Shown here one piece after another: positions 32,958-43,600 of a stretch of DNA of 64,000 nucleotides. The DNA is taken from assembly GCF_002775205.1 (NCBI RefSeq), contig NC_036454.1:13536882-13600881 (forward strand), given 5' to 3'. Below the pieces are notes generated by a model, which saw only the letters and a list, made by a program, of their open reading frames with translations, was not told the origin of the DNA and searched no databases. The position numbers were made by a program, and so were the translations under genes. Every line of letters begins with the position of its first letter. Within the stretch, counting starts at the first letter, position 1. Source of the stretch: Xiphophorus maculatus. Lineage: Eukaryota > Chordata > Actinopteri > Cyprinodontiformes > Poeciliidae.

Positions 32958-35519
32958 CTTCATTTAAGGGGTGCAAGAGAAAAATAAAAGCATTCATAGT
33001 ATTTCATTTTAGAAGCAATTGTAAAATAGTAAATTAAATTGTATGAAAATCAAACAGTTACCTGGTTGGCCCTCTGCCTCAACTCCTTGCTCACAAGCCA
33101 GCCCTGATGTGCCAGTTTTGCAGATGCATTTGCATTTGTCTCCATCCATGACAGCCAGGCCATTATTTCTGCAGGACTGGCAGTGGCAGGGATGGCTCTC
33201 ATACAGGTATTGTTCTATGGCTTTACGGAGGAAGAGTCTCTTAACTCCAGGACACTGAACTTCCTTAACCAGTTCTGAAAGAGGTCGAAGCTATCAAAAC
33301 AAAAGAGTTAGAGGGTCAAACTAAAGAGAAAAGTCCTTTATTTAAATAAGGTAGGACATTGTTTTCTTCACCTTTTGCTTTATGACCGCAGGGAATGACC
33401 TGATAGAGTCAGCCCAATTTGAGTACAATTCCCAGTTCTTGTCTGCATCATCAAGTTGAATTTTCTCTAATGCTGCAATATGTGATAGACCTCCTCCCAG
33501 CACCTCCACTTTTGCGTTATTGTCAGCTCTGCTGGCACCTGTTTCAAAACAACTTTATGGATAAGAAAAAGGCAATATCTAGCATATTTAGATTTCTTTA
33601 TGAGCTGGAAAAATTAACACAAGTTTTACCACTGTGCCATGTGCTTGAATCTCTAGCAGTTGTGCAAACCACTCTTGTGATAGGGAAGAACAGAATCCAG
33701 CGTTTTTTCCTTTCACATTCGTGATTGTCGAAGCTCTGACTCTCTTTAAAACAGATGAAAAGAGAGGGAAATCCAAATTACCTTTGTGGTAATTTAAACT
33801 AAATCTAATTTGTTCCAAAAAGTTTATTTTTGCACTAATTTACAATTTTTTTCAGTCCAATTTCTGCAAAGATTCATGACAGACTACTTAACTTAATTTG
33901 CTTCAGAAGAACATAGCAAATGAAAATTAGAAAAGGGCTTGAAAAAAAATTATGCCAAAAGAATTGAAGTTGTTATAGATCCATAGTGGACATCATAATA
34001 AACCCCACAGATTAATAATAGGATGTCACTTAAAGCTCACTGTAATGAGTGATCAGATACAGTGTGATTACTTCAGACCAAAAGTCAATATAAACCAACT
34101 TAGTCACCTAAACAAATTGCAAGTGTTTCAACCCTGCTGTAAAATTACCACAAAACAAAATGTCCGTTAACATACTTTTAACTGGTCTCAGAGAAAAATG
34201 ATAAATGTTTATTAAACTTTTTTTTTGAAATTTGAAAATCCTTACTGATGCGCTTTTCAGTTTCTTCACTGATTGAAACGATGGAGTTCAAGGAGCCCCC
34301 CATGCTTCCCTCAGATACGTAGTGTGTTCCAAACCTCTCCAAAATTTTCCTGTAGGCTGAGTAGTCATAAACAGAGGGGAGCTTGGCCAGGGCCTTCCAA
34401 AACTCCTCTGATATTGGAAGGTACTTAGGAGAGTTGCTTTGGAACTGAGCTACTTCTATCTCATTCTTTAACACCACAATCCTTTTAGTCTATAGAGAAG
34501 GAAAAATGTCATTTAATGAACGTAATTTTTAATTATGGGTTTAGTTGTTGTTTTTAAAAAGAGTTTTCAACAATATTTTCTGTTGAAAAGCAAAAATGTG
34601 AGTACAACATACTTGAGACGTGTCATGTTTATCATGGAAGTCATAATTACGATGTCCTTTTGTTGTCCCGGTTACTGTTTCTCTGTTGACAATATCTTTT
34701 GCATAGTGCCATTGGCTGGTAAACATCTCATCACTGAAATCCTTTAGGACTGTAACCTGAGAAAATAACAGGATTAATAATGTTTCCATATCAAGATAAA
34801 CAAATATTTGAGAAAAAAAAACGTATAAAAAATAAAATTGCTCTGTATAGTTTAAATCTTCGAGCGATAGATAAAAGATGGTCCTGTTGTATTGCTGTCG
34901 GCTGTTAGTGTGTTACTTGAAGTGGGTAACTGTTTGAACAGCCTCCTTTTGGGGAAATAAAATATTCGTCCTAACCAAAGAATCAGGCAAACCACTTAGA
35001 TTTCTAATTTTAAAACTATTGTAAATAAAGTTCACCCTTAAAAAACTAATTCTCAGTTAGAACTGAAACTGTTAATTCTGCGCAAAATAGAATTATAATT
35101 TGAGTAGGTTCTTATTCATCAGTTGTTTTGTGGAATTAAGTGAATCATTTAGCACAGTGGAGTCACTGGTCCAACACTGAATCAGGTTTCCTCCTCAGAA
35201 ATTAAACAAAAATTACCTAATTATTTGATTCAGGTGTGTTGCAGCAGAAACCCATTCAAAAGTCGCAGGACACTGGCCCTCGGGGACTGAAGTTTGACAC
35301 ATGTGAATGAGCATATTAAGTAAATCACTGTTTAGCATTTGTCACCTCACTTTTGCCTGCATATTCACATCTCTTTGGTTCTCTGCTGTTCTTCTTGTTG
35401 ATATTCGTTTGGTCTTTTAGATTGTACACCACTGGCCACACCACCACTTGGCCAGTTGGAGTATAAAGACTGGTGTAGCCTGCTGACTGCTACTACTAAA
35501 TATACACTGTATGAGTTAA

Positions 35520-35558
<39 letters not shown>

Positions 35559-36318
35559 TGCTCCATTATGTTGCAAATCTATGTTTCTTCAAGTTGTGGT
35601 TATTCAGCAAAAAAATCTACTTTTTAAGATCATGACTGCTTCAAATAAATCCACATAAACCCGCTTAAAGAAATCTGAATATTAGTTTAAGTTATCTATG
35701 TTTTGTTTATGGAAGTGAGGTCTGCAAAGAACTGCAAACTGAAGGGAGTAGTTGTACAACACAACAGAAGAAAGGATAATAAAGCTGTTCAAAATATATT
35801 CCAGAAAAGAGCCATGTTGGTATAAAATTCCATCTGAGCTAAAGTGAAAGAATGAGAGAAACCCAATTATCAATCATTTTTGCTCTGAATCTTTTACAAG
35901 ATGCCAGACTTTACTCATTGAGCACTAATCAGTGATACACAACGAGTGAAAGAGACCGAGTTCAAAGGTAAATGGTTTGTACTTGTATAGCGTTTATCAA
36001 GCACTTCACACTACATTCAGTCATTCATCCACACACTGATTATGGCATCACTACAGGAGGCAGACAAAGTTGGAATTGAACAGGCGGCAATCCACCAATT
36101 GCGGGACAAACTCCTACCACCAATGCCACCATCGTCCCAACCAAGGCCCTGATTCTTCTACTAACCAGGAAGTTGTACTGAATAGTGCTGAGGGGAAGCC
36201 GATAAATGTTTTTGTGGACATCACTAAAGGTGGATCGACACTGGCCCCCAAAGCTCCTAGTGTTGATGACACTTCCTCTGCTCTTTCCAGATACCACATC
36301 AAACCTACAGGGAAAAAA

Positions 36319-36350
<32 letters not shown>

Positions 36351-37528
36351 TCTGATGTTCAAAGGCAATTTGTGGAACTGGATTTTATTTAGGAATATTA
36401 GTGTAAGTGCAACTTAATGCACATGCATGATACACTTTTTAAAGATTGTATTGGTAAATGGTTTTGTAAGCCAAGTATAATTTCCTTTCAATTTCACAGT
36501 AATGCTCTACTCTGTATTAGTCTATTGCATAAAATCCTGAAGTTTGTGGTTATAAAGTGGCAAAATGTCCAAAAGGACACAGGATGGGAATGCATAGGCA
36601 TGGTGTGCTTTTTCAGATGGTTAAACGCAAATGTTTCTCTGCAAAGGTTTCTCACTGACCCATTCCCAAGTAGCTCTACTTGAGGAGGGGGAACTGTATG
36701 TTCACATGTGATGAACTTTTGAACCGGACAGTTCTGCTCATCTAGTCCATCTTCTTCACAGTCCTGATCTCCGTTACACAACAAAGACTTGCTAATGCAC
36801 TTCCCTGCAGATCACAGAAGAAACAGATATTTAGGGGTAATGTATTTTGTTTTGTTTGACTTTATAAAGTAAAGTTTATTTGCAACCTGATTGACAACGA
36901 AATCTGTCTCCGCATCCATCTTCCAATGGACAGGCTTGTGTGGTTTCACAGGCTCTGGTCTCAGTGCGGCCACCATCACAGGGGTTCCCATCAAACTGAG
37001 CATAAACAGCCATGGCTCGGCTTCTTGTCTATAATGTGAAATGACAAAAATCAGCTTTATGAGTTACAACCCTTTCCAGATGGGGAACCAAATTAGCAAA
37101 AGTATTTAAAACTTCTCCAAACCTGCAATTTGGTGCAGGGATCACAAGCTGACCAGCTTCCAAAAGGCCCCCACTGGCAATGAACACGCTGCACACAGAG
37201 CCTTAAAAGAATAATTCAAATCTAGTAATTCAGCACACTAAAGGTAAGTGAAAAAAACTGCAACACATCAAGTTTGTTTTTTTATCACCATGGATTTGTA
37301 GTGAAACAGGAGAATAAACTTACACTCTGGAAGAGTGCAGGGTCAGCAGCAGCGAAACTGTTGCACAGAGTTGCACAATATTCTAACAAGAGAAGAGAAA
37401 CGACAATCATAAAAAACAAAAATGAAAAGAATACACATTCTTGTTAAGATCACATTCAAATGCTAAACATCTGTGCTTATCAAGAACTGCTATTAAGAAC
37501 TACAAATTGTAGTCATACTTGCCTTCAT
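30303..37528 (-). CDS. c7: Complement component C7
   Basis: Eighteen coding exons join in phase without a stop to 840 aa (human 843): 37523-37528, 37324-37382, 37123-37201, 36887-37028, 36660-36804, 36166-36304, 34613-34756, 34246-34489, 33630-33743, 33372-33538, 33062-33290, 32783-32957, 32554-32641, 31752-31884, 31477-31665, 30866-30965, 30584-30768 and 30303-30487. C7 is a secreted plasma protein. It binds C5b-6, exposes a membrane-binding surface and starts membrane insertion of the terminal attack complex. Domain order matches C7 and not C6: signal peptide, TSP1, LDLRa, MACPF, EGF, TSP1, two CCP, two factor-I-like modules. Exon 1 carries just Met-Lys and uses a GC donor. The gene is convergent with RGS7BP and codirectional with PLCXD3. 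Fish often have several C7 copies; which one this is cannot be decided here. Confidence 0.97.
30969..31476 (-). other. C7 intron 15 filled by a Tc1-like transposase relic
   Basis: About 510 bases, GTATTG donor and atcccacag acceptor on the minus strand. Most of it is a transposon fragment, listed separately. Confidence 0.8.
31100..31470. mobile_element. Tc1-like transposon fragment inside C7 intron 15
   Basis: Phrases ccaaagcatccccacaacat (31142), gtctgatggccaaag (31252), ttttggtctcctcagaataa (31274), ttccacttgaccatggagtc (31301), tccacatgccttttggcaaa (31321) and caacagttgtatgca (31430) are the antisense of the transposase of a common fish Tc1-like element, so the original transposase ran on the minus strand, the same strand as C7. 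No open transposase frame of useful length remains. Confidence 0.75.
33062..36304 (-). CDS. c7: C7 MACPF and EGF block (exons 6-11)
   Basis: Exon 6: SRGSVINTRSFGGQC (human VINTKSFGGQC). Exon 8: the MACPF signature YRKILERFGTHYVSEGSMGG (Y284, FGTHY 291-295). Exon 9, 38 residues, aligns in length with human but is much more divergent (hydrophobic RWILFFPITRVV). Exon 10: LGGGLSHIAALEKIQL, then SNWADSIRSFPAVIKQK. Exon 11: end of MACPF, then EGF-like CHCQSCRNNGLAVMDGDKC with its six cysteines. Exon 6 lies between two repeats very close to its splice sites. Confidence 0.93.
35521..35558. repeat. (TTA)n microsatellite
   Basis: About 12 uninterrupted trinucleotide units inside C7 intron 6. Confidence 0.9.
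35955..36139. mobile_element. SINE-like dispersed fish repeat next to C7 exon 6
   Basis: Begins gtaaatggtttgtacttgta then tagcg, and continues cattcagtcattcatccaca, cgggacaaactcctaccacc and gccaccatcgtccca. This is the order of a very abundant teleost repeat (gtaaatgg...tatagcgc...actcctaccactgagccaccgtcgcccc). Recalled pattern, decayed copy. Confidence 0.65.
36324..36351. repeat. (TA)n microsatellite 20 bases upstream of the C7 exon 6 acceptor
   Basis: About 14 TA units. On the C7 strand this tract lies just upstream of tttttttccctgtag, where the branch point and pyrimidine tract of intron 5 are expected. Confidence 0.95.
36660..37528 (-). CDS. c7: C7 N-terminal block: signal peptide, TSP1, LDLRa (exons 1-5)
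   Basis: Signal sequence MK|NIVQLCATVSLLLTLHSS is split after codon 2. TSP1 module: CQWGPFGSWSACDPCTKLQ in exon 3, then TRSRAMAVYAQFDGNPC in exon 4; its Trp residues W34 and W40 are the usual C-mannosylation type. LDLRa module: GCGDRFRCQSGKCISKSLLC with the calcium-cage acidic run NGDQDCEEDGLDEQNC. The start of the MACPF region (FITCEHTVPPPQVELLGNG) ends exon 5. Exon phases are 0, 2, 0, 1, 2. Confidence 0.93.
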
Positions 37529-37640
37529 GATGTTCGAAGCTGAGCAAACAGGAGGCATGTGTGCAGGCTTTCACACAAGTATATTTAAGGGGAGTGTCAT
37601 TGCCGGGAAGATGCCCCATGGAATTCAGTATATTTCATAA
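37529..37640 (-). promoter_or_regulatory. c7: Candidate C7 core promoter
   Basis: On the minus strand a TATA-like CTTAAATATACTTG (plus-strand 37576-37589) lies about 55 bases upstream of the C7 ATG. The short distance would give a very short 5' UTR, as often in liver plasma-protein genes. There is no other evidence. Confidence 0.4.
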
Positions 37641-40600
37641 GGCAGAGTATGTGGGGGTGGAAGAAAGGGGGAAGGATTGTTTCTGAAGAATGTGTGTGCT
37701 TCTCTGGATTTGATGAAAAAAAGTCTCCAGCCAAAAAGCTTGTGCAAAGATTCCTTCCAAATCCTGAGTTTACTCAGTAACATTATCTCACTACTGAAAC
37801 GTGGAGTTGTTTAAATGAAGTTCTCTATGTTCTTTCAGGGTCTCTAGAAAACCAGTGTTTATTTTAACTTTCCACTTTACATGCAATGACTTTAAAAAAT
37901 AAAATAGCTGCCTGAAGAACGATTTGTTTCCTTAGTAGCTCTAAATAGTCCATAGGTAATCATCCCTCAGTGTTTGATGGGGTTAAAATTTGAAAAGAGT
38001 TTTTGACTCTTCAAACTGAGCACCACTTAAACTGAATAACAGCTGAAAAACAGCTACTTGTCTCTTCACACTTTTTGTTAGGGCTACAGTTCACTACAGC
38101 TTTTTGAATTATAAAGTACAATAGCTGTCTAGGATGTTATTCACATGTAATCCTTTTTTTTTCTATTACTCAGAATTTTGGGTGCTTGGAACAACCCATT
38201 TAATCCCACTGGCAACAATTCTGGAACTTCTGGAAGCTCTAAAATAGTTGTTTTGACTCTTGGCTGCTAATTGAACCAGTCAAAGCTGAAGAATGTTAGT
38301 GTGTCAGCAATTATCTTTACCATAAGTTAGGTTAATGTTTTGTATGTTATTGTTTTATTGCAGATTTTTTTTTGTTGCAGTTATTTTAAATTAAATTTGG
38401 CATTTTAATTATTTATATATTCTTGAAGAAACTATAACTTGCAAATACTGTATTGATAAATATTATTATTAGTTGCGATTTAATTTAACAAACACTGGAG
38501 GGCAACAGAGGTCTGAAATGCTTTTCGTTTCCGCGGTTAAAAATAACTTGCATTGCTAAACAAAAACCTTTCTGTATTTTACATAACTCCAAAAAAAGAC
38601 CCATACTATTAGCTTAACCAGACTGTTGAGGTTTATAAATGATAAATAATAAAAGATAAATGCTTAATTATGTGACTACCAGTGGTATTTTTTTAGTCCA
38701 GCTTGGTCTGTTTGCCATATTTGTCTGTATTATCCTCAGGACTCTCTAAATATGGCTATATTTGTGCAGTCATGGTGACATGCTGTGCATATTCATCACA
38801 CACTAGCTGGCAATACTCAGACCTAAATGGTTTTTTATATTATTTCTTTTTCTTCAGTGAGGTTGTCTTGTCTGGCATTTATTTTGGCTGCTCATCATTT
38901 TGACAAGTAACTCTCGGAGCCATTTTTCATGCTTTCAATTTTAGGATGTCATATTAAGCTTGGTGATAAAAAATGTGCTGCAAAATCTCATAAACTGTAC
39001 ACTGTTGACAGAGTTTTGTTTACAATTTAGATATACAATTTGAATATTCAAATAGAAGAGAAAAATAAGGAAAGAGATTAAAACAAATGCATTGGGCACA
39101 CATGGAAGTTTTTTATTTTCCACACAATTTTTTTAGGGTTATACTGTATACTATTTATCTAAAATTAGTGATGCAGATTTACCAATGTTTTACAGCACAT
39201 GAGAAATTGATTGCTTTTTATCTGAAGATATTCACAAATGGGGCTAATATCGGAAATTTTATGAAAAATGTCTCTACATAAGATTATCTATTTGGGAGAT
39301 TATCTACTTTAACGATTCTTGTTGGCTTCATGCAAATAACCTTTGGGTTCTAAAATACTTTCATGTGTTTGATAAATTTCATGCAATATCTGTCACTGCT
39401 CTATTGTCTATTGCAGTGACACACAGCCAGATATCACTTTTGTGTCAGATTTAGGGGTGTACAAGAAACATGAAAACACAAAAATTCTTAAAGGTTCTTG
39501 GTTTTTAGTGTGTTAAAATTGATGCAGGTCATGGTGAAAATTCAAGACCATCATATCCAGAGTCATGGGTATTCTCTCCATCTACTGAAATATTTATTGC
39601 AAAAATGATTCCTTTATTTCTAATATCACCCCACTCCCTCCAAGTGCTGCATGACTTAGCAAATGTACAACAGCAGGCTAATTTCCAAAGCCTCCAGCTG
39701 GAACAGCACTTCCAACAGTTCAGACAAGAGGCCACCAGAGCGTGCCCTCCATTAGTCCTTTCTCTGTGGGTTTATGATATGCAGAAGGCCATCTTTGACT
39801 GCCATCTGCCCTAGAAGTTTTACTTGTCAAGGATCCAAACTCATATTTGGAAATTTCAGCTGCTTTTGTGCAGAAATATATCTCTATGAATTTATTTGTA
39901 CATTCACTGTACAAGATCTGTCTACCCTAACCCTATTTTAAATAGTGTTGATTTTTTTTTGTCTCTTGGGTTAATGATTACCAGTATATCCATTATATAT
40001 GTTCAGATTTAGTTTTGTGTTTTTCAGACTGGCTTTTCAAAACATCTCTCCTGCAGTCTTCTGCCTCATCGTCCTTTTCTGACCTTCATTATTAGGTCTT
40101 TGGACTTGAATGTAGGTCTGGACTTTGATCTGGCCATCTTAACACCCAAACATGTTTTAATCTAAACTATTTCACTGTAACTCTGGCTGTATGCTCTGTG
40201 TGAACATTTACGCAGAGCATACAGCAACAGCCATCTAACCTGTTGCCTTCCAGTATTCCCTTTAATTTACCTCCATCCATTTTCCAAAAAACTCAGACCA
40301 GTTTCTGTGTCACCATTAAAGAGAAGCACCTCAACAACATGTTGCTACCACTGGTATTTTTCACAATATGGATGGTGGGTTTTTTTTTTATGTTTCAGTC
40401 ATGCCACACTATGCTCTGTAAGATGTTGAAATTGATTTTTAAAGTAACTTTGCTTTAATTTCCCCTACAACTTCCCTTGTGATCTGTCCAGTGTGTTATT
40501 TTTGGTTCATGCTGCCGTTGTTCACAATTGTTCTCCAACAAACCACAAAGGCCTTCATGGAACAGCTGTGTTTATTGTGAGTTTAAATTACACACACCTT

Positions 40601-43600
40601 CCCTCCATTTACCAATTAAGCAATTAAGTTAAAAGCCATTCATCATTTTTCCCTACATGTCATACAAATGTTAGTTGTTTTAACTTGAAAACTTTTACAT
40701 TTTACAATGTGAAATTTTTCTGTCAAACAATTTACTTATTCTTCCCAGCATTTGAAGTTCAAAATTCTGCTGTTTCTTTACTTGGGATTTCATGATGAGA
40801 TGTTGTTACCTGTGACGTCTTCTGATATGTGGCTCTTTTGGAAAGAAGACTATGACTGAAGCAATCATTAAGTGTCTCCTTCTCTCTCTCCTCTTTATGT
40901 TGCAGACTGCCATTTTCATGTTTTTATTTATGGTTAATTCTATATTTGTTTGTGTATTTATGTAACCATGGTTGTATCCAATTGTTTATCCATCCATCTG
41001 TACCTACCAAATCCTCTTAAGAGCCATGAGGGTGAGGGGGTTTAGAGTGGTCAGCATTTTAGAGGTATTGAAATACAACCAAATAGGTCATGTATGACAG
41101 GTTATGGTTTATGTAAGCAAAAAACAATGAAATTCTTTTGTGATGAAAATGCATATTGTAGGCAGAGCAGCTGTCACCCTGTGCACACATGTAACCTTAA
41201 CAAGTAGAGACAGAAGTGCCTGGAAAAATTACTCCTCCTCCTCCACATACTCCAAACTTTTATGAAGCTGCACATCTCGCCACTGCCCCTCTTTAAACTG
41301 TCTGAATGCCATCATCCATCTCTGCCTCCCACACCTCTACCTCCTCTTCACTGCTGTGTGCGTGACAGAGAAAGACAGACATTTTAACATGCACACGCTC
41401 TTTAACAAATCATTTGCATTTTCTCATCTTTTTTCAGCAAGCAGCCATTTGTACAGAACCTTGACAGCGGTGTTACAGAAATTTTGTTAGCTTTGTTTGT
41501 TTTTTTTCCCTGACAGTTTCATTATATTATTGACCTGCAAAAAACAAAAGTGAACACCAACCAAAAATTGTGTGAACAACAAAAAGAGAAATTAAATCTA
41601 GAAAATTGTGAAAACAACTATTTATAATAACACATTGGGGAGCTTTACATATTTAGTGATGAGATGCTAAAACTTCAAATCTGTAATTTGTTCTCAAAGC
41701 AGTTTAGTGCGTCAGAATGAGTAGAGAACTAAAAATTTTTGTCAAAAATATGCACACAAAAAAGAACAACACTGAGCTATTGTTTCTTCTTTACCACCTG
41801 GCTGCTGAAAGTCTGATGCTGAAACACAACCTCAGCAAGGTCACACTAGGTGCCGCTGCCCACCCTCTCTCTGTGCTCATCACCCTGGAAACAAGATAGT
41901 TTTCGGATGCTTTTCTGCATGAACAGTGAGAGAAATGCTGCCATGCTTGCTTAAAAACTGAAAGGAAGTCTGCATCAGATTCTGAATAATTACAATTTGC
42001 TCATTAAATGAAATTACAGCCTTATTATGCTTGTTAACATAATAATGTTTTCAGTCAAGGAGTTAACCAAGCAAGCGAACAGCTAGCACTCAGCAAACTG
42101 CTCACAGAATGACACTTCACCCAAAGGCATAGAAGCTTTATTTGATTGGCCATTTTCCACATAGAACAGAGTCACTTTAATTTGAGCAATATTGTTTGGA
42201 TTTTTACAACAGCAAAGGACTCTTTTCACATCAAAAAACAAGTGCAATGACAACAGTTTGGACCAGGGGAAAACACAAATGTCCTTACAACACAATCTAC
42301 AACCTTCTCTTCAGTGGGGTTTTGGCAGTGCAATAAGTAAAAATTGATAGATTTTCACCTTAAAGGATAGAAACATTTACAGTTAAAATGAACACATGCT
42401 CTTCAGGGTAATAGTGTAAAAATCGATGTAGATGGAAAGAAACCGGATGAATTCTAAAAGCTTTTCATTCATGCACAAAGTGAAGTACGAAAGAGATTTG
42501 AAAATTAACAACAGCTCAGTTATGATACCAGTTATAGGAGAATGCTTTAGTAATTTGCACTTTTTCTGCAGTTACAGAATGTAGAAACCTTCCACAATAT
42601 AAAGTGTTTGACATAACTCAGAACCACACAGAAGTGAAAGTATTGGAGCAGATACTACAAACATGTTAGGCTGAAACTGTCACTCAGATGAGACTTCTTA
42701 AGAAATAATACATTTACTCACAAAACATACATTCAGCAATTCAGCTGAGTAACATTTTTTAAATACCAAACATTATCAGAACATCCTTACATCCTTTACC
42801 AGAAGGATGTAACAATGCCATGATAATTATTAGTTTCATATGATTCTTTTCCTGCATATTGTGTAAAACCCTGGAGATGTTATAGCTGTAGGGACGTCCC
42901 AACCCAACCATTACACCTGTGGTTAGGCTACTCATTGCAAATTAGTTTTCCACAGTCAATTTTGAAAAACTATGATCTATCTTCAAGTATGTTATTACAA
43001 TGCAATACTGTGTGCTATGGATATTAATTTGTTGATCTTGAAAACCTGGGTTTTCAACAAGGTGAATGTTTTTTACCCTTTACCCTGGTGCTCATAGTAA
43101 ACGTGACATTCTGTGAATTTGTCCTTCTCTTCATTTGTAATTTAAAGTTATTAAAACAGGGGAAGAACTTTTTATGTCAGATTTTACCGCACTGAATGAC
43201 ACACCAAATTGACTTGCATATGTAATGTGCATCTCGTCTCAAACACTCCCAAACAGTTGTCAGCTTAGACAATTAAGGATTGTGAAGCAACTCTAGTGTA
43301 TGGAATTTAAATCAAAAGGATTAGAAAAATATTTTCTGTAGCTTTTTTTTGTTTTTGCCTGAGGTTAACTGAAACCACTCTGAAATACGTTAAGTAAATT
43401 ATCAACAAGAAATGTTAAAATAGAAAAAATAAGCTAAAATTAGCCAAGCACTTCCATAAACTCATCTTCAAATTGTCAGCAGGATCAAGATGTCAGTTTT
43501 TTTTGTTTTTTTTTACAAATGTAGCTATTTGTGGCAGATGTTTTTAGTGAGTTTTAAATGACGTGTTGTCAGAACTTTCTTAAAGACATGGTTCAGACTT

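Larger units (their letters stand above)
34757..36165 (-). other. C7 intron 6 with (TTA)n and two dispersed repeats
   Basis: 1.4 kb. It holds a fish repeat end at about 35150-35305 (aggacactggccctcgggga is diagnostic), a (TTA)n microsatellite (35521-35558) and a SINE-like repeat (about 35955-36139) that stops about 26 bases from the exon 6 donor. Confidence 0.7.

Noticed and set aside
37513-37518. GT donor four bases downstream of the C7 exon 1 GC donor
   Set aside because: It would shift the frame, destroy the signal peptide and end at a TGA in exon 3.
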